Shown: piece by piece, positions 43,825 through 55,622 of the stretch | How positions within the stretch are numbered: the first letter of the stretch is position 1 | Layout: each line of letters opens with the position of its first letter | Assembly: GCF_000276665.1 (NCBI RefSeq) | Contig: NW_004955402.1 | Coordinates: 2,036,741 to 2,100,740, forward strand | Origin: Chinchilla lanigera | Taxonomy: Eukaryota; Chordata; Mammalia; Rodentia; Chinchillidae | Direction of reading: 5' to 3' | DNA length: 64,000 nucleotides | Notes under the pieces: generated by a model | Databases searched by the model: none | What the model was told of the DNA's origin: nothing | Seen by the model: only the letters and a program-made list of their open reading frames with translations | Program-made: the position numbers and the translations under genes

Positions 43825-44390
43825 GTGTATGTACAGAGGGTGATCAAAATACACAGAGAATGTTTAAACTTTACAACATTATTATAGTAAAAGACACATT
43901 GCCATTAACTGCCCTCAAAATCCTCCCCCTTGCTTCAAACACCTATCGCATCATTCCGGCCACTTTCTGCAGGAGTCCTTGAAGTCCTCCTGTAGGAGTG
44001 ACCAAAAATACGGTAAATGTCACTGCCGAGGGCCATCCCCCAGAAAGGCAGGCTCCTTACAATGCTACGCTGCGTCCCCAGAGTCCACGTTATTCAGTGG
44101 ACCTGACACTGTGCAACTTCCGGTTCTTCCCCAAATCAAAATGACCATGAAAGGAAAATGTTTTGAGTTGATTCAGGAGGTAGAGAAGGCCACAATAACA
44201 CAACTAAAAACACTCCCAAGACAGGACTCCAGAACTGCTTCAAGAAGCGGCAGGGACTACGGAGTAAATGTGTTCGTGGAGAGGGGACTGTTTTGATGAG
44301 GATTAATGGCAATGTGTCTGTTACTGTAATAATTTTTATATTTAAACAAACTTTTTCAATCATGCCTCATATTTTATTAAGGGTAACATC
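43825..44390 (+). mobile_element. Mariner-type DNA transposon remnant with inverted ends
   Basis: The left end ATTATTATAGTAAAAGACAC with CATTGCCATTAA is mirrored at the right by TTAATGGCAATGTG and TCTGTTACTGTAATAAT. Between them the plus frame at 43979-44296 ends in a transposase-like C terminus (FPV-to-QIKMTMKGKCFELIQEV region; Lys/Glu-rich). The left half reads as antisense of the N-terminal part, so the element is internally rearranged. It is the same family as 6690-7190. Confidence 0.6.
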
Positions 44391-45084
44391 ACAAATGTAA
44401 CATTTCTTTTTAATAAGATAATAGGAATGCTTTTATTACTTAATGCCAAATAAAGTTGATTTACTTGAAAGGAAGACTATTCAAATGATATTTGATTATA
44501 GCCTTAAATTAACAATTCTTAAAAATTAAAATCTAGTTAAGTATTCTTAGACTGGATTGCAAAACTCACATAAATCTTTCTTCTACTTATAAAACAAGTT
44601 GAACCTTTAAAGTCCTATGATACGTCTTCAATTTCTGTAATAAAATCAACACATTTAATGAGGTTAAAATGTTTTTGAAATGCACACTATGAAATAGCCT
44701 CTTCATTTCATAAGTTGCTGAACTTATTACATTAGCATAAAAATACATGAAATAGTTTTTTCCTAATAGTTCAAAGTAGTTTTTCAATTACTTTTTGAGA
44801 AGAAGGCTTTTGTTTTGGAAATCTGAAAATTAATAATCCACTTGTGGAACACAAAACAATAATTGGTAAATCATTGAAGGAAAATCTTAAGAATGATAAA
44901 CAGATGCAGTATTACAATTAATTTTTAATTTAATTTCAGTAATGTATTTTTTTCTAAAAAAGTTAAGTCCAAGAAATACTGCTTGCTACACAGTATATGT
45001 CAGTCACATATTTAGCTAGAAAATTTTTCAAGAAAAGAATAAACATTAATTATACTTCTTAAAATCCTGCTTTAACAATGTTCA
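44391..45084. other. Strongly AT-rich unassigned DNA
   Basis: No repeat family or exon recognised. Confidence 0.45.
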
Positions 45085-45166
45085 GGGGCAGGGATTTAGC
45101 TCAGTGGTAGACTACTTGCCTACCCAGTACTACCAAAACAAATAAATAAGTAAATAAATATAAAAA
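45085..45166 (+). repeat. ID SINE with internal deletion
   Basis: GGGGCAGGGATTTAGCTCAG is followed by CTTGCCTA and directly by CCCAGTACTACC, so the B-box half is missing. The tail is (AAAT)n-like. Confidence 0.7.
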
Positions 45167-46122
45167 TGTATTGTACATGTTGTATATAATTTATGTAACT
45201 ATACCTGCTAAGGTACATATATATTTATTTTACTGATAAAAGAAGTTAAAATGTTTTCATTTCTAGTCTTGAAATTTTGTTTTACATATGAAATTATATG
45301 CAAAAATATTTTCTTCTTTTTGAAGTTTATGGTGACAATAAAATATGTAAAAAGTCTGCAGAAGAGAATTTAGATATTTTACTTATTTGTTACTGAATTT
45401 GTGTTGAGCTGGCATCATAAATCTAGGGGTTATTTTATCACCAATATTTCACAATAAATCCAAAATGTAATATAACCAAATATAAATTTTGTGGGTAAGA
45501 GTAATGCTAAGAAAATAACCAAATGAGAAATAGCTTTTTACATCACATGAAAATCAATCTGTATACTATAAAAGAAATTCATTTTAAGGTCTTGATAATA
45601 GAAAATCCCAAAGCAATTACCGAAAAGGTAAATGTTTGAAAAGGCACGTGTTTGCATATTATTCAAACCTATTTTGTTTTCTTTACTCTTGCAAATTTAC
45701 TCTTAGTAAAACCATTCCTTGTCTGGTCTGAACATGTACTGCCCCACAGGGTTAACAGTTGTGGAGTTATGCATGTCCTTTCCAAGGGGGACTAGACAGA
45801 GCAGAGAGCAGCACGGTGCCACCCAGCCCCCTCACCGTGGAAGGGGTGAGGAAGAAATGACCCTCTGGAACACAGTGTTAACTTCCTGCACCTTCTTTTG
45901 ACAATGCTATTCCAGCTTACATGAGATGGGCTGACTTCCTTCCATTTCCTCACCCACAGGATGTTGTGCCAGTTCAGTCACAGGAGGGCGTAGGGTGGGC
46001 TGCTGGAGAAGCACGGGAGACATCACTGACTTTGATTCTACGGTGAGTACACTGAGCAGAGGAGGGCCAAGCTCTGGTCCCTGGAAGAGCCTAAGAAGGC
46101 CAAGGCAAGGATCAGAGCAGGA
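45167..46122. other. AT-rich unassigned DNA
   Basis: Nothing named to about 45.7 kb, then GC-moderate unique DNA. Confidence 0.4.
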
Positions 46123-46330
46123 TGTCTTCGTCCATTTTCTGCAACCATGGTTGAGTACCTGAGACAGAGTAATTTATAAAGGAAAAGGGTTATTAGACTT
46201 GAGTTTCTGGCAGGCCAGGGTACTGGTGGCTGCTCAGCTCCTGCTGAGGGCTTCATGGCAGAAAAATGGGGAGGCAAGTGGGCGTGTGAAGAAGATAGGT
46301 CAGATGGTGAGAGAGGAAGCCACTGTCATG
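46123..46330 (-). repeat. MaLR-type LTR, antisense, truncated
   Basis: TGTCTTCGTCCATTTTCTGC, then GTACCTGAGACAGAGTAATT and TATAAAGGAAAAGGGTTATT, mirrors the 3' end of THE1/MST-like MaLR LTRs. The other end fades after about 200 bp. Confidence 0.6.
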
Positions 46331-47534
46331 GTCACTGGCCCACTCTAGGGAGCTACAGCGGCACCTTGGTGGGAGCGGAGGTCACATCGCTTCAGCACTG
46401 CCACACTGGGACCCAGATTCCAACCTGAGTCTTGCCAGAGATGATCCATATCCAGCGCTGTTGCAGCTGGAGAAATGAAGGTGAGAAACGAAGATCGCTG
46501 GCGAGGGCGGCAGTGATGGCAAGGGTGAGCAGCAGGGAGAGCCTGGAATGCAGGCGCAGCTGTAGGCAGGACCTGAAGAGTGAGATCACAGACAAGACTG
46601 AGAGAGTGGGGCAGAAGAAGCACCAGGAGCAGTGTGCTTCCCCTTGTCACACCCATGTCACAAAACCTCCATGGGTACACATGCCAGCCCAAGCAGTGGC
46701 AGGGGGCCTGAGGTCACACAGGCAGTGAGCTCACGTTCCCGTCACTCTTCCTCACCCTGATCCCTCTGGAGAGCCTTTGAAACAGGGTGGCAAGCAAGAC
46801 ACTTTGACCATCGGCACCATCAGCACCAAGAAAAGTCCTGCCCAACGTCTCTCTTCAAGGAGCTTCTGAGTTACAGCAGATTCAAAGGAGCGTTTCCTTT
46901 CTGTCCATCTCTTCTGAATTTGTTTGCCCATCCTCTTGCCATGTGCCATGTGTCATGTCTTAGCACGGGCACAAAATCTCGTCCGGGAGCCTGCTTCATT
47001 GTGTAACCACTGGCCTGGGTCACTCCAAAAATTCTGGACAAATGTGCGTGTGTTTCTGACCACCCTGAGAGGAGAGGGCGGCAGCTCGAACGTGGCTCGT
47101 GTGCCTCCCTTCAGCTCTGGGCACAGCCACTGGTTCCTTTCACGTAGGGATTGTTGCGACACTGCAGAGACGGTACAGACCAAATGACATTTTTGTGCCA
47201 TTTGTAGCACCAACATACAATGTTATGGGAAGATAACCATATAAACAAATTGATCAAAAAGTACAAATTATCACAGACAAAACTCAAGTGTCCTTTCATG
47301 TCTCGAGTTGTATTTTCCGCGAACCCTTTGCAAATCACACTTAGAATGTTTGTTCCCAATCTTTTTCTCCCACCCGGTTTTATACAGTCTGCTTCTGCCC
47401 AGTGTCAACCATGAGGGTGTAGTGTAGGACTTCCGGCCTTGGCTGGAAGGTGCTGTCCTTGCTCCAAGAGGGCCCCAGGCCATGTGCGAGGGATGGAAAG
47501 CCTCCTGAGCTGCGTCCAATTAGACCTTGCCAAG
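46331..47534. other. Unassigned DNA
   Basis: Frames at 46345-46692 (minus) and 46432-46728 (plus) overlap and neither carries a domain. 47180-47360 is AT-rich unique DNA. Confidence 0.4.
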
Positions 47535-47650
47535 CCTCTAAGGAGGTGCTGTTAGCTCCCCTGGTGACTTATCCAGCAGCCCCTGACAGAGAGCAAAGTA
47601 GTCAGAGCTAGAAATCAAGCCCCTGAGGTCTGCCTCTTCTAGGACAGGCC
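47535..47650 (-). repeat. MIR SINE, antisense, diverged
   Basis: CTCTAAGGAGGTGCTGTTAG, then GAGCAAAGTAGTCAGAGCTA, with a final AAATCAAGCCCCTGAGGTCT, fits the second half of an antisense MIR. Confidence 0.4.
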
Positions 47651-47912
47651 GCAGGAACTGTCACAGAGCTCCTGGCCAGGGTGTGCGCGCTGTGACAGGC
47701 ACACCTGAGCTGGGAAGGCTGTGGGTAGAAGCGTCGCAGAGAGATGTGCTTTAAGCAGACAACACAGGGAGATTTATTACTAACAGTATCAGGCACAGGG
47801 AGGAGCTAGGTATCTTTTAACACATTAGCTCTATTTCTTTTTTAACAGCCCTTGCTCTGCAACCTGTCTTATCCACAAGGTATCTCATACCTTCTGATCA
47901 CGGCCACTGAGG

Positions 47913-47913
<1 letters not shown>

Positions 47914-47946
<33 letters not shown>
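47914..47946. repeat. (CAG)11 trinucleotide repeat
   Basis: Eleven perfect CAG units, followed after 47946 by AAGCAG. A plus frame (47852-48214) reads the repeat as a serine run (the ORF is in the AGC register), but nothing else supports coding. Confidence 0.95.
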
Positions 47947-47951
<5 letters not shown>

Positions 47952-48236
47952 GATGCGTTAGAGGGGCGGAGGATGCATTCCAACTTGTAGCTTCTCTTCA
48001 CTGGGTCCACAGAACTACGCTGAGCTTCAGGAGCGGGCAGTCCCCTCCCTCCAGCCCACATCCTCCAGCAGGCTGGAGAGCAGCTGCTCGTTCAGCCCGA
48101 TGCAGGGACACCAATTCTCCAGCTCCCTGTAAAGATCTCAGTCCCACTGATTCCATTTTTGGAATCATATTTTTCCATGTTCAGCACCGTGTACAGTCTG
48201 GAGGTGTGCCCTAAAATCCTCAGAATTTGCTCGATT

Positions 48237-48639
48237 AGGGTACAGTTTTAGTGTCGCCCTAAGGCCCACGTGTTGGAAGCTTGGCCCCTGGTGTGATGAC
48301 ATGCACAGGGGGTCAATCCTCAGGACGTGGGGTCTTGTTTGAGGGGATAAGGTCATGGGTCCCTATCTCTGGAAGAGATTCAGATAGTTCTGCCAGGACG
48401 GAGTGAGCGCTCAGAGAGCTGCGAGGTAAAGCAAGGCTGCTGCATGTGTAGCCCCTGCCCGTGACCATTCCCCTTCCTGTTCTCTGCCACCTCATGACAC
48501 AGCTAGGAGACTCTCAACAGGACGCTGACGCCATGCCTTGGCATGTTCCAACCACAACAACAGCAAGCTGAGTAAACCTCTCCACTAAGTACCCAGATTC
48601 AGGTATGTTCCCATCAGCCGTGGAAAACAGACTAAAACA
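48237..48639 (+). mobile_element. MaLR-type LTR, sense
   Basis: The LTR carries GGCCCACGTGTTGGAAGCTT, TGAGTAAACCTCTCC (polyadenylation region) and AGGTATGTTCCCATCAGCCG. It ends GAAAACAGACTAAAACA at 48639. The layout is that of a MaLR LTR of about 400 bp. The 5' end is approximate and the target duplication was not verified. Confidence 0.65.
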
Positions 48640-51468
48640 ATGTACATCTAAGTGTTTGATGAGTTAAATCAGAACTTTGGCTTTTTCTGAGACAGAAGAT
48701 TAGAGTGTAGTAAAACTGGCTGATTGTGAGCTGTTAATTACTAAATCCCCTGACCCGAGCCACAGGGAAGACCTCTGGTGGTTCCCAACGCCCTGGGGCG
48801 TGAGTGGCCCTCAGTATGGGGTGGACAGAGACATAACCTCATTTCACATGGACCAGAAACTAACAGGAGCACTGGCCTACCTGTTGGAAGGAGGTTCTGG
48901 GACCAAGGGGAGAATGTGCCAGCGGAAACCGTCAGGCTGCGGCGACCCTTTGGTGTAGTTACTTGGGAATGGCAGGAGTGCTAAAGCTCTGAGAGAGCCA
49001 GGATGGTCATGCTCAAGAGAAGGTGGCAGAGGCTCTCAGAGGTGCTGTCCAAGACAGATCACTTCTGGCTGGAGGCTGTCACTTAGAAACTGTGTCCCTC
49101 TCCTCCTTTCAGCTGGAGTTCCAGTCCCCAAATCACCCAGATCCATGGATGCCATTTGTGCAACCCATGAAGCAAACAGCAGGTGGGGAGACGCTGGCCT
49201 TGCCCCTTGGTTGTCCTACCAGGACAAACTCTGCCACAAGGACAACTGCGGGAGCGTTTTAAGGGCACCCTGCCACTGCGGCCTGCTGCTTCCCAGGAGC
49301 CATGGAAGTGGGTCCTCACCTGGCTGTCGTCTTGCTGAAGGCCAGCAGCATGCACAGGGTGGGAGCAGGTGCTCTGGCTTTGAGGCTCCTGGGAGTCCTG
49401 GGTCATAGGCATCACAGTGGTCCTTTGGGGATCACTGTGGGGACTCTGATGGTGGGGCTGCCTGGTCCTGAGGGCCTGGGGTACTGGGGTGGAGTCTGCA
49501 GTGCACACCCCGCTGGAGGCCACCACTCCAGGACCTGATAGCTGTGCAGTTTCTGCTGGGCCCGTGACACTCTGTTTTGCCGCCCTGTGTACATTTGCTG
49601 TGTTAGAGACTGGGGGCCAGCCTGTGAGAGCCTGTCAGCAGCAGCCCCCTGGTGCAGTGCTGAGCCTTAGCTTGGGGTGGGCTGAGAGCTACTGAAGAGG
49701 TGTGAAAGTAGGCCAAGCACTGGCCCACGACTCCTCACACCCAGCACGAACGAGTCCTGCGCTCTGGAGGTCAAGACCTCGGGAGTGACACCACAGGGCG
49801 TTAACTATCTACAGACTGGTGGACAGACAGACAGCTCCTCCTCCTGTGCTGAGGTAGTGTAGAAGAAATAAGAACAGGCAGAAGGGAGACAAGGAAAATA
49901 ACAATTCAGAAAGTGTACTTTAAGAAGGCTGAAACTTCAGGATATAATCAAAGTTCTCAAAGGCTCTCCACACCCCAGCCCCACCCCTGGCCTGTTTATG
50001 CTTCTGTTCTTCAAGGCCCGGCACACCCAACAGCCCTGAATGATACTATAAGCCTACCAATTAGCATATCTGATAAGGCAAAAGGCAGAAATGTGGCTCT
50101 AAAGTAGAGGAAAAGACCTGGCTCTGAAATAGAGAAGAAGACTCAAAGGTCTCAAAGAATGTTCTCCGGGGGAACATCTTAGGTCACCTACCTTTAACCA
50201 CACAACAGGTTACCCTGATTTGTTTATATCCTGACTATCAGTCAATTCTTGTATTGAATAAATTTGATAAAATTATTGGATTTTATATTTGCTGTTATAA
50301 AAATAAAAAAAATATGCAATTTCTGGTTATCCTGTATTTAAACTGTACATCTTTCCCATTCTCTCTCAGTCCTTAGCACCACTGTTGCTCCTCTAAAAGC
50401 CTTCTTCCTCTTCCTCTTCCTCTTCTTCCTTCTCTCTTCTCCTCGCTGCAAGCTTCTAAGATATTGACTTTGGCCTTCACCGATTTCCGCTTATGGCCCG
50501 GGTATTTTCCAGTAGTTTTTGTGAAGCACCGCAGGAACTGAGGGCTAAGTGCACTTTCCTATCATTACCTGGAATTTTGTAACAGGGGGTGAGTCTCTGT
50601 GCCAGGACTTGACTGAAAGCAGAGGTCATGGGAACTGAAGCCCTTTCCTGCGGATTTCACACCAACTCGAGAATGAGTGCTGTCCACCCCCACTGGAAGG
50701 AAAAGCGAGCCAGTGGTTCAAGGTGTTCATAATTTCAGGTTAGACTGCAAAGGAACAGGCAGGAGGGACAGAACACAAGGGATCTGCCCCTGACTGTCCT
50801 CCCCACAGCTGGGGAAGTGGCTTAAAGGGGAGGGCATCTGCCTGAATTCACCCACTGCACCTGTGTGTGAAGGTCTATGTGTTCCCACCCTCTCCAAGGG
50901 GCTGTGAGGGAGGGGAGGAAGCTTCAATCCTAGAGAGGAAGCCCCACACCCTGGGGAGCAGGGTACAGACCAGGCGCAGCTGAAACCCAGCAGGAAGGGC
51001 TTTGACCCATCACCCACCCAAATGGCCACACCCAGGAGACCAGTGGCAGGGCCCGGGAGGGTGGGAGAGTCCAGCCTCCACCATTCGTGAGGCTGCTCCT
51101 GGAGCTGGGACTGGGGTACAGCCCTAGAGAGCCCAGCTCAGGAGTGTATGTGTGGGTGTTTTATCTGAAAGACTTTGATGTTTATTATCAAAACACACTG
51201 GCCTGCAAGTTGTCCTGGGAAACCTTAGAGTCTTACTTCACTTCCTCCTGTCTGTCATTGTTTGTATTTTGATGTGGGGGAGTAGAGAGCCACCACCCTC
51301 TTTGCACTCTAGTGCCTTGAGAAGCCTTTCTCCAGGCCTTGGTCTCTCAAGGAGCTGCCGCTGCAGCAAGCTGGTTTCAGTGTATGTTTCCAAAGAATCT
51401 CCCTGACCCCCCTCTTGGCTCAAGGACAGGAAAATATCCAACGTCAAAGCACACACACTCCTCTCAGG
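48640..51468. other. Unassigned DNA with a (TTCCTC)n tract
   Basis: Mostly unique GC-moderate sequence. A pyrimidine repeat TTCCTC lies at 50401-50443. 49960-50330 could be an LTR remnant (TTGTATTGAATAAATTTGAT), but no boundary was found. Overlapping frames at 49083-49538 are not domain-bearing. Confidence 0.35.
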
Positions 51469-51852
51469 TCCCCTGTCTTAGTTACTTCCTCATTGCTGAG
51501 ACAAAATATCTGATATCCAAAGTTAAAGGAGGAAGGGTTTATTTAACTCACAATTGGTAGAGGTTTGAGTCCATAACTGGCTGCCTCCAAGGCAGGGTGG
51601 CATGGCAAATAAGCGGCACAGAGGAAAAACAGTTCATGACAGGCAGAAGGCAGCAAAGCAACCTTATATCTTATCCAGACTACTTAGGGCAGGTCACATT
51701 CACATCCTTAATCCTTGTGCCCTTGATCCTAGCTGTGCACCATGAATCAATCCCAGTGTCACACACTCTAGATCCAGCTACCTCTGAAAAAGCCCCGCCT
51801 ATAACCACATGAGGCTTTAGGGGGACATCTTGACACAATCCACAACAGCCCC
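51469..51852 (-). mobile_element. Solo MaLR-type LTR, antisense
   Basis: 51474-51847 starts TGTCTTAGTTAC and ends CCACAACA on plus. It shares long blocks (GACAAAATATCTGATATCC, AGAGGTTTGAGTCCATAACT) with the copies at 2254, 3326 and 41746. The flanks TCCCC and GCCCC match in four of five bases. Confidence 0.7.
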
Positions 51853-51961
51853 CCAGCAGAGCACTTCCCCTAGGCCTGTGCCTATGCAGAGCCAAGTCTC
51901 CACTGAGAGAGCTGGGAGTGGAATTTGGGAGTTAATCCTGAAATTTCAACTTCATTGGATT

Positions 51962-52090
51962 AAGAAAGGCCTAGCAGGGCCAGGGATATAGCTCAGTGGC
52001 ATAAGCACCTGCCCAGCAAGCACAAGATCCTGAGTTCAATTCCCGGTACCAAAAAAAAAAAAAAAAAAGCAAGAAAGAAAGGCCTACCAG
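51962..52090 (+). mobile_element. ID SINE with 16-bp target duplication
   Basis: The body follows 51977 (GGCCAGGGATATAGCTCAGTGG), and the B box reads GAGTTCAATTCC. The poly-A tail is about 18 long. AAGAAAGGCCTAGCAG (51962-51977) recurs as AAGAAAGGCCTACCAG (52075-52090), 15 of 16 identical. Confidence 0.92.
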
Positions 52091-52139
52091 ATTAGCATAG
52101 CATAATCCTGATGTCGGGGTGGGTCACGGAGCCATGACA

Positions 52140-52390
52140 TTGTGTATTATACAGTGTCCCTCATCCATACCTCCCTGGTACTGTTCCCTCTCTGCTTCCT
52201 GGCCACAATAAACTAAGTGGCTTTGTTCCACTACACCCTTCCACCATGATGTTCATGCTTTGGAGGAACCAACTGTGGAATGAATCCCCTGAAAATGTGA
52301 GCCAATCAAACCTCTCCTCCTCTAACTAGTGGGTGTGGCCTACTGTGTCCTGCAACAGGCAAGGTGGCCAATACAGTGGTATCTGAGTAG
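52140..52390 (+). repeat. MaLR-type LTR 3' part, sense
   Basis: CCACCATGATGTTCATGCTT, then GTGAGCCAATCAAACCTCTC and CTAACTAGTGGG, fits the sense 3' half of a MaLR LTR with a damaged polyadenylation signal. Confidence 0.55.
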
Positions 52391-53020
52391 AGCAGCTGGA
52401 GGCAGTACAAAGGTGAACCCACTGGGCTCAGACAGGTCCATCCACTGGCATATTATGAAGGAGAGAGATAAGAGTCTTAAAATCTCATCCACCCATTCTA
52501 ATTGCAACTGATACTTGGTTTACTGAAAGTCACTAAAAAGTGAGAAGTCATAAAAAGCGACACACATATATCCTAAGTATTTATTTTACTTGAAACCCAT
52601 GGCCACGCATCCTTTGCCAGTTGGCGTGGTACAAAGCCCTCTCTTAGCTCCAGGGCGCTGTGCCTGCTCCTTGCAGAAATGCTCATATTTCTTCCTTTAC
52701 CATTTCCTATTTTGATCTCTGTAAAGTGAAGAGAGAAAACCAAGTCACTTGAGAAGCAATCTAAACTCTTTCAGTTTTCTGATATTTTGTGGAACCTTTT
52801 GTAGCTGTCTCACACTTAATTTAGCAGCATGTTGAATTATTTGGCTATGTTGTCTTTTCAAAGCACCCAACTTAGTTTTAATAGACACAACAACAAATGT
52901 ACTTTTTTTCTGTACTTATATTTCACAGGCTTCAAAGTGCAGAATTAAATTATGTCATTGTAGTGACACACACAGCTAGAATCAACAGGTGCCTGATTTG
53001 CAGCAGCATACACATTCTTC
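52391..53020. other. AT-rich unique DNA
   Basis: 52700-52880 is AT-rich and repeat-free, a possible conserved non-coding element. Nothing else named. Confidence 0.3.
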
Positions 53021-53097
53021 TTTTTCAGGGACAAGTATCAAACTCTGGCCTTGTGGGTGCTGGGCAAACCCTGCACTACTGAGCCACACCTAGCCCT
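53021..53097 (-). repeat. ID-like SINE, antisense
   Basis: CAGGGACAAGTATCAAACTC, GGCCTTGTGGGTGCTGGGCA, and ACTACTGAGCCACACCTAGC are the mirror of a worn ID body. 53098-53770 shows nothing named. Confidence 0.5.
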
Positions 53098-53770
53098 AGT
53101 GTGCCCCCTCATCCCAGGCCTGGAAAAGAGCAAGTGGACTGTAAAGCAGTTTGGAGACAGCTTAGCTCACTGTGAGCACCAGTCACTGTGTCCTACAGAA
53201 ACAGCAGAGCAGGAAGTCGGATCCATAAATGGGTTTGCTCGGCACTGTTGGCCTTCATGAAGTTAGGCTGCTTGCTGTGAGGTGCACTGATGCTCCTCGA
53301 CCTTAGATGAGGCCCCGTCCAGTAAACCAGCTGCAGGTGTAAATTACAAGGAGGCCGGCAACCTCATGAGTGCTGTACCGGCAGCAGCACAGCATGCACG
53401 GAGTCTTGGTTGTTTTCCCTGTATCTCATGGTTGACTGGAACTCTTGCACTGCCCAGCGTCAAGAGAAAGGTTTGCACCACATATAACAGGGCAGGAAAA
53501 GATCCAGAGCCAAAGCACAGCTTCCATGGAACACATATCATTTTCACATGGTCATCAGAATGAAAAGTCACAAATTAAACTATCAGGATGCTTTGGGGAG
53601 CAAAGTCTCACGGGTTTACAAGAAGGGGGACTTGTTCACTTTGCATCTATTTCCCCTACAGCCAGAGCTCTGCTTCTTCAGCTCATTGTTCTGGTTATGG
53701 AGACCACTATGAAGTAGCCCTGAGTAGGATTTAACATTAACAAATTGGTTTTCCATGTTTTCTTTTGAGT

Positions 53771-54290
53771 TGTCTGAAGCTTAGGCACTTTGTCTGGGGA
53801 TGCGCAGTGGACTCATAGTAAGTGAACCTCTGTGAGTCATGGGTCACCACTGAAGCCTGTATTGGCCTGTAAAGCAGTGACACCTCAAAGGACAGATAAG
53901 GCCACAGCTGAGGACATTTGGCCTCAACCCCAGTTAACTTAAAGGAGACTGCAGCTGCAGGCTCCATACTCCTACAATAAATACCAACCTAAAGATAAGG
54001 TAGCTCTTCTGATGGACATAATTACTACTTGGGAAAATTCTACCAAGGTCCTGCTCAGATTCCCATATTTTCTTGAGTATCTTCCACCTTTGTTTGAAAG
54101 CCAATAAATACGGGCTGCCCAGATAAGTCTTTGTCTTAACCCAGAGAATCTCAAATGCTGTAAGAGGGTTAGACCCTCCTGGAGCTCTGAAATCATTTCA
54201 ATTGTCTCATTCATTTAAGCCTTCTCTGTCCACTCGTTTGGGAGATTGCAGGCCTGATCAGTCTGCAATAACTAAGGGTTATTAACCCAA
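53771..54290 (+). mobile_element. Class II ERV LTR, solo or nearly so
   Basis: The 3' part 54137-54286 matches 18120-18270. It has a TATA-like AATAAATACGGG near 54104 and ends in TTATTAACCCAATA. The left end is proposed at TGTCTGAAGC (53771), but no target duplication was found and the right end is followed by a hairpin instead of a primer site. A 25-bp piece (53778-53802) recurs at 55151-55175. Confidence 0.5.
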
Positions 54291-54318
54291 TACTCTCGGA
54301 TTCAAGTGAGAGTATTGG
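54287..54318. other. Perfect 11-bp inverted repeat at the LTR 3' edge
   Basis: CCAATACTCTC (54287-54297) pairs with GAGAGTATTGG (54308-54318) around a 10-nt loop. The left arm overlaps the last bases shared with the LTR at 18270, so the hairpin straddles the LTR boundary. 54319-54689 shows nothing named. Confidence 0.85.
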
Positions 54319-54689
54319 TTCCTACTGGGCCATACCAGCCTCAGTGCCAAGGGAGAAGACAGTTGTAGAACCAAGAAATGGCCCCTTTCCATCTACTAAG
54401 GACCAGCACATGCCACTGCTACTTGCCCACACACCTCACTGGCCAGCGTGAGTCATGTGACTGAGCCTTTCATCAGGAAAGGAGAACCCCTCCAGGACCC
54501 CTGCAACTCTTGGACATGCTTAACCTCAGAGGGCAAGGCTGGGCCATCCTCTCCTGGTGGGGAATAGTGATCATGTGGAATAGGACCCTCTCTTCAGCAT
54601 CAGCTGGAAAGAACCCAGTTCCTAGAAGCTCCATCATACAATCCTACAATCCTTAGACAGGCTCGTTCTAAGAAACACATTGTATCAGA

Positions 54690-55100
54690 GTTCATTAGGG
54701 GAACAGATTTAATATCATAATTAATAATTGTGATATATAAGTGATTTACAAGATAGGCTTGCCATGGCCACCTGCAGAGCCGGGTGTGGATGAGTGCAAA
54801 GCAGCTATTTGTGTGCTGCAGAGCCAGAGGACCCTCTCAGAAGTGGAAGGCCTAGAGCCACAGAATCCGGGTGAGTGCTATTGGGAAGCTGAAAGCCTGC
54901 GCGGGAAGGCTGGAAATGAACATTCAAAGGCGTTGGCAAGACTGAAGCTTCTTCAAAGAAGCAGAGCGATACTTTCTCTTCTTTGCCTTTTTATTCCGTC
55001 TAGCTTACAAGTGCCTCCTTTTATAAAGACTTCCCAGAAAAACTACACAATACTTCTTCTTACAGTTTCCAAATCTTAGCCATGTGGCTCCATCGAGCTA
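54690..55100 (-). mobile_element. ERVL-type LTR, antisense, tentative
   Basis: Plus-strand start ATTGTATCAGAGTTCATTAG with GGGGAACAGATTTAATATCA mirrors an LTR end. Read on minus it ends ATTAAATCTGTTCCCCTAAT, the same tail as 42540-43114. The long body has an AATAAA in antisense near 54990. Ends are approximate. Confidence 0.4.
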
Positions 55101-55150
55101 TGAGGGAGGCTGGGCAATATATTTGTTTAGCAGAGAACAAGATAATGAAT

Positions 55151-55175
55151 AGCTTAGGCACTTTGTCTGGGGATG
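55151..55175. repeat. Second copy of a 25-bp class II LTR segment
   Basis: AGCTTAGGCACTTTGTCTGG plus GGATG, identical to 53778-53802 and 1.37 kb away. Flanks differ on both sides. 55176-55505 contains no other named feature. Confidence 0.85.
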
Positions 55176-55505
55176 GGAAAAATAATAACTCAGCTCTTGG
55201 TAGAAAAGATTCCGCAATACAATGTTAGAAAGATATCTTTGATTACCTAGACCCAGTACTTTAACTGCAGTCTGGTTTGTAACAGATAAAAATCAGCCAC
55301 ACAGAAGTACTAGGATGAGTGTAGATCCCAAGTGAACTTGCAGAGCATGTTTTCTGCTGCTTTTTTCTCCCTCTATGCTCCAGGCTCACTGGGTGCTCTG
55401 ATGTTTTCTTAGGGCACGACATGGCCTCCTGCCTACTCCCTCCTTCATTCTCATCTTCTGTAGCATAAATGTCTCCATTCCTGACCTCAACTCTGCTTGC
55501 TTAAA

Positions 55506-55622
55506 CTTATCTCATTCTTGTAATTTTTTTTTTTTTGTACCGGGAATTGAACTCAGGACCTTGTGCTTGCCAGGCAGGCGCTTGTGCCGCTAAGCTGTAT
55601 CCCCGGACCTTATCTCATTCTT
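55506..55622 (-). mobile_element. ID SINE, antisense, 14-bp target duplication
   Basis: On plus, a T run precedes GTACCGGGAATTGAACTCAG, GCTTGCCAGGCAGGCGCTTG and AAGCTGTATCCCC. CTTATCTCATTCTT at 55506-55519 recurs exactly at 55609-55622. Confidence 0.93.

Noticed and set aside
47852..48214. Serine-repeat protein from (CAG)11
   Set aside because: The serine run comes only from the microsatellite, and the rest of the frame has no domain.
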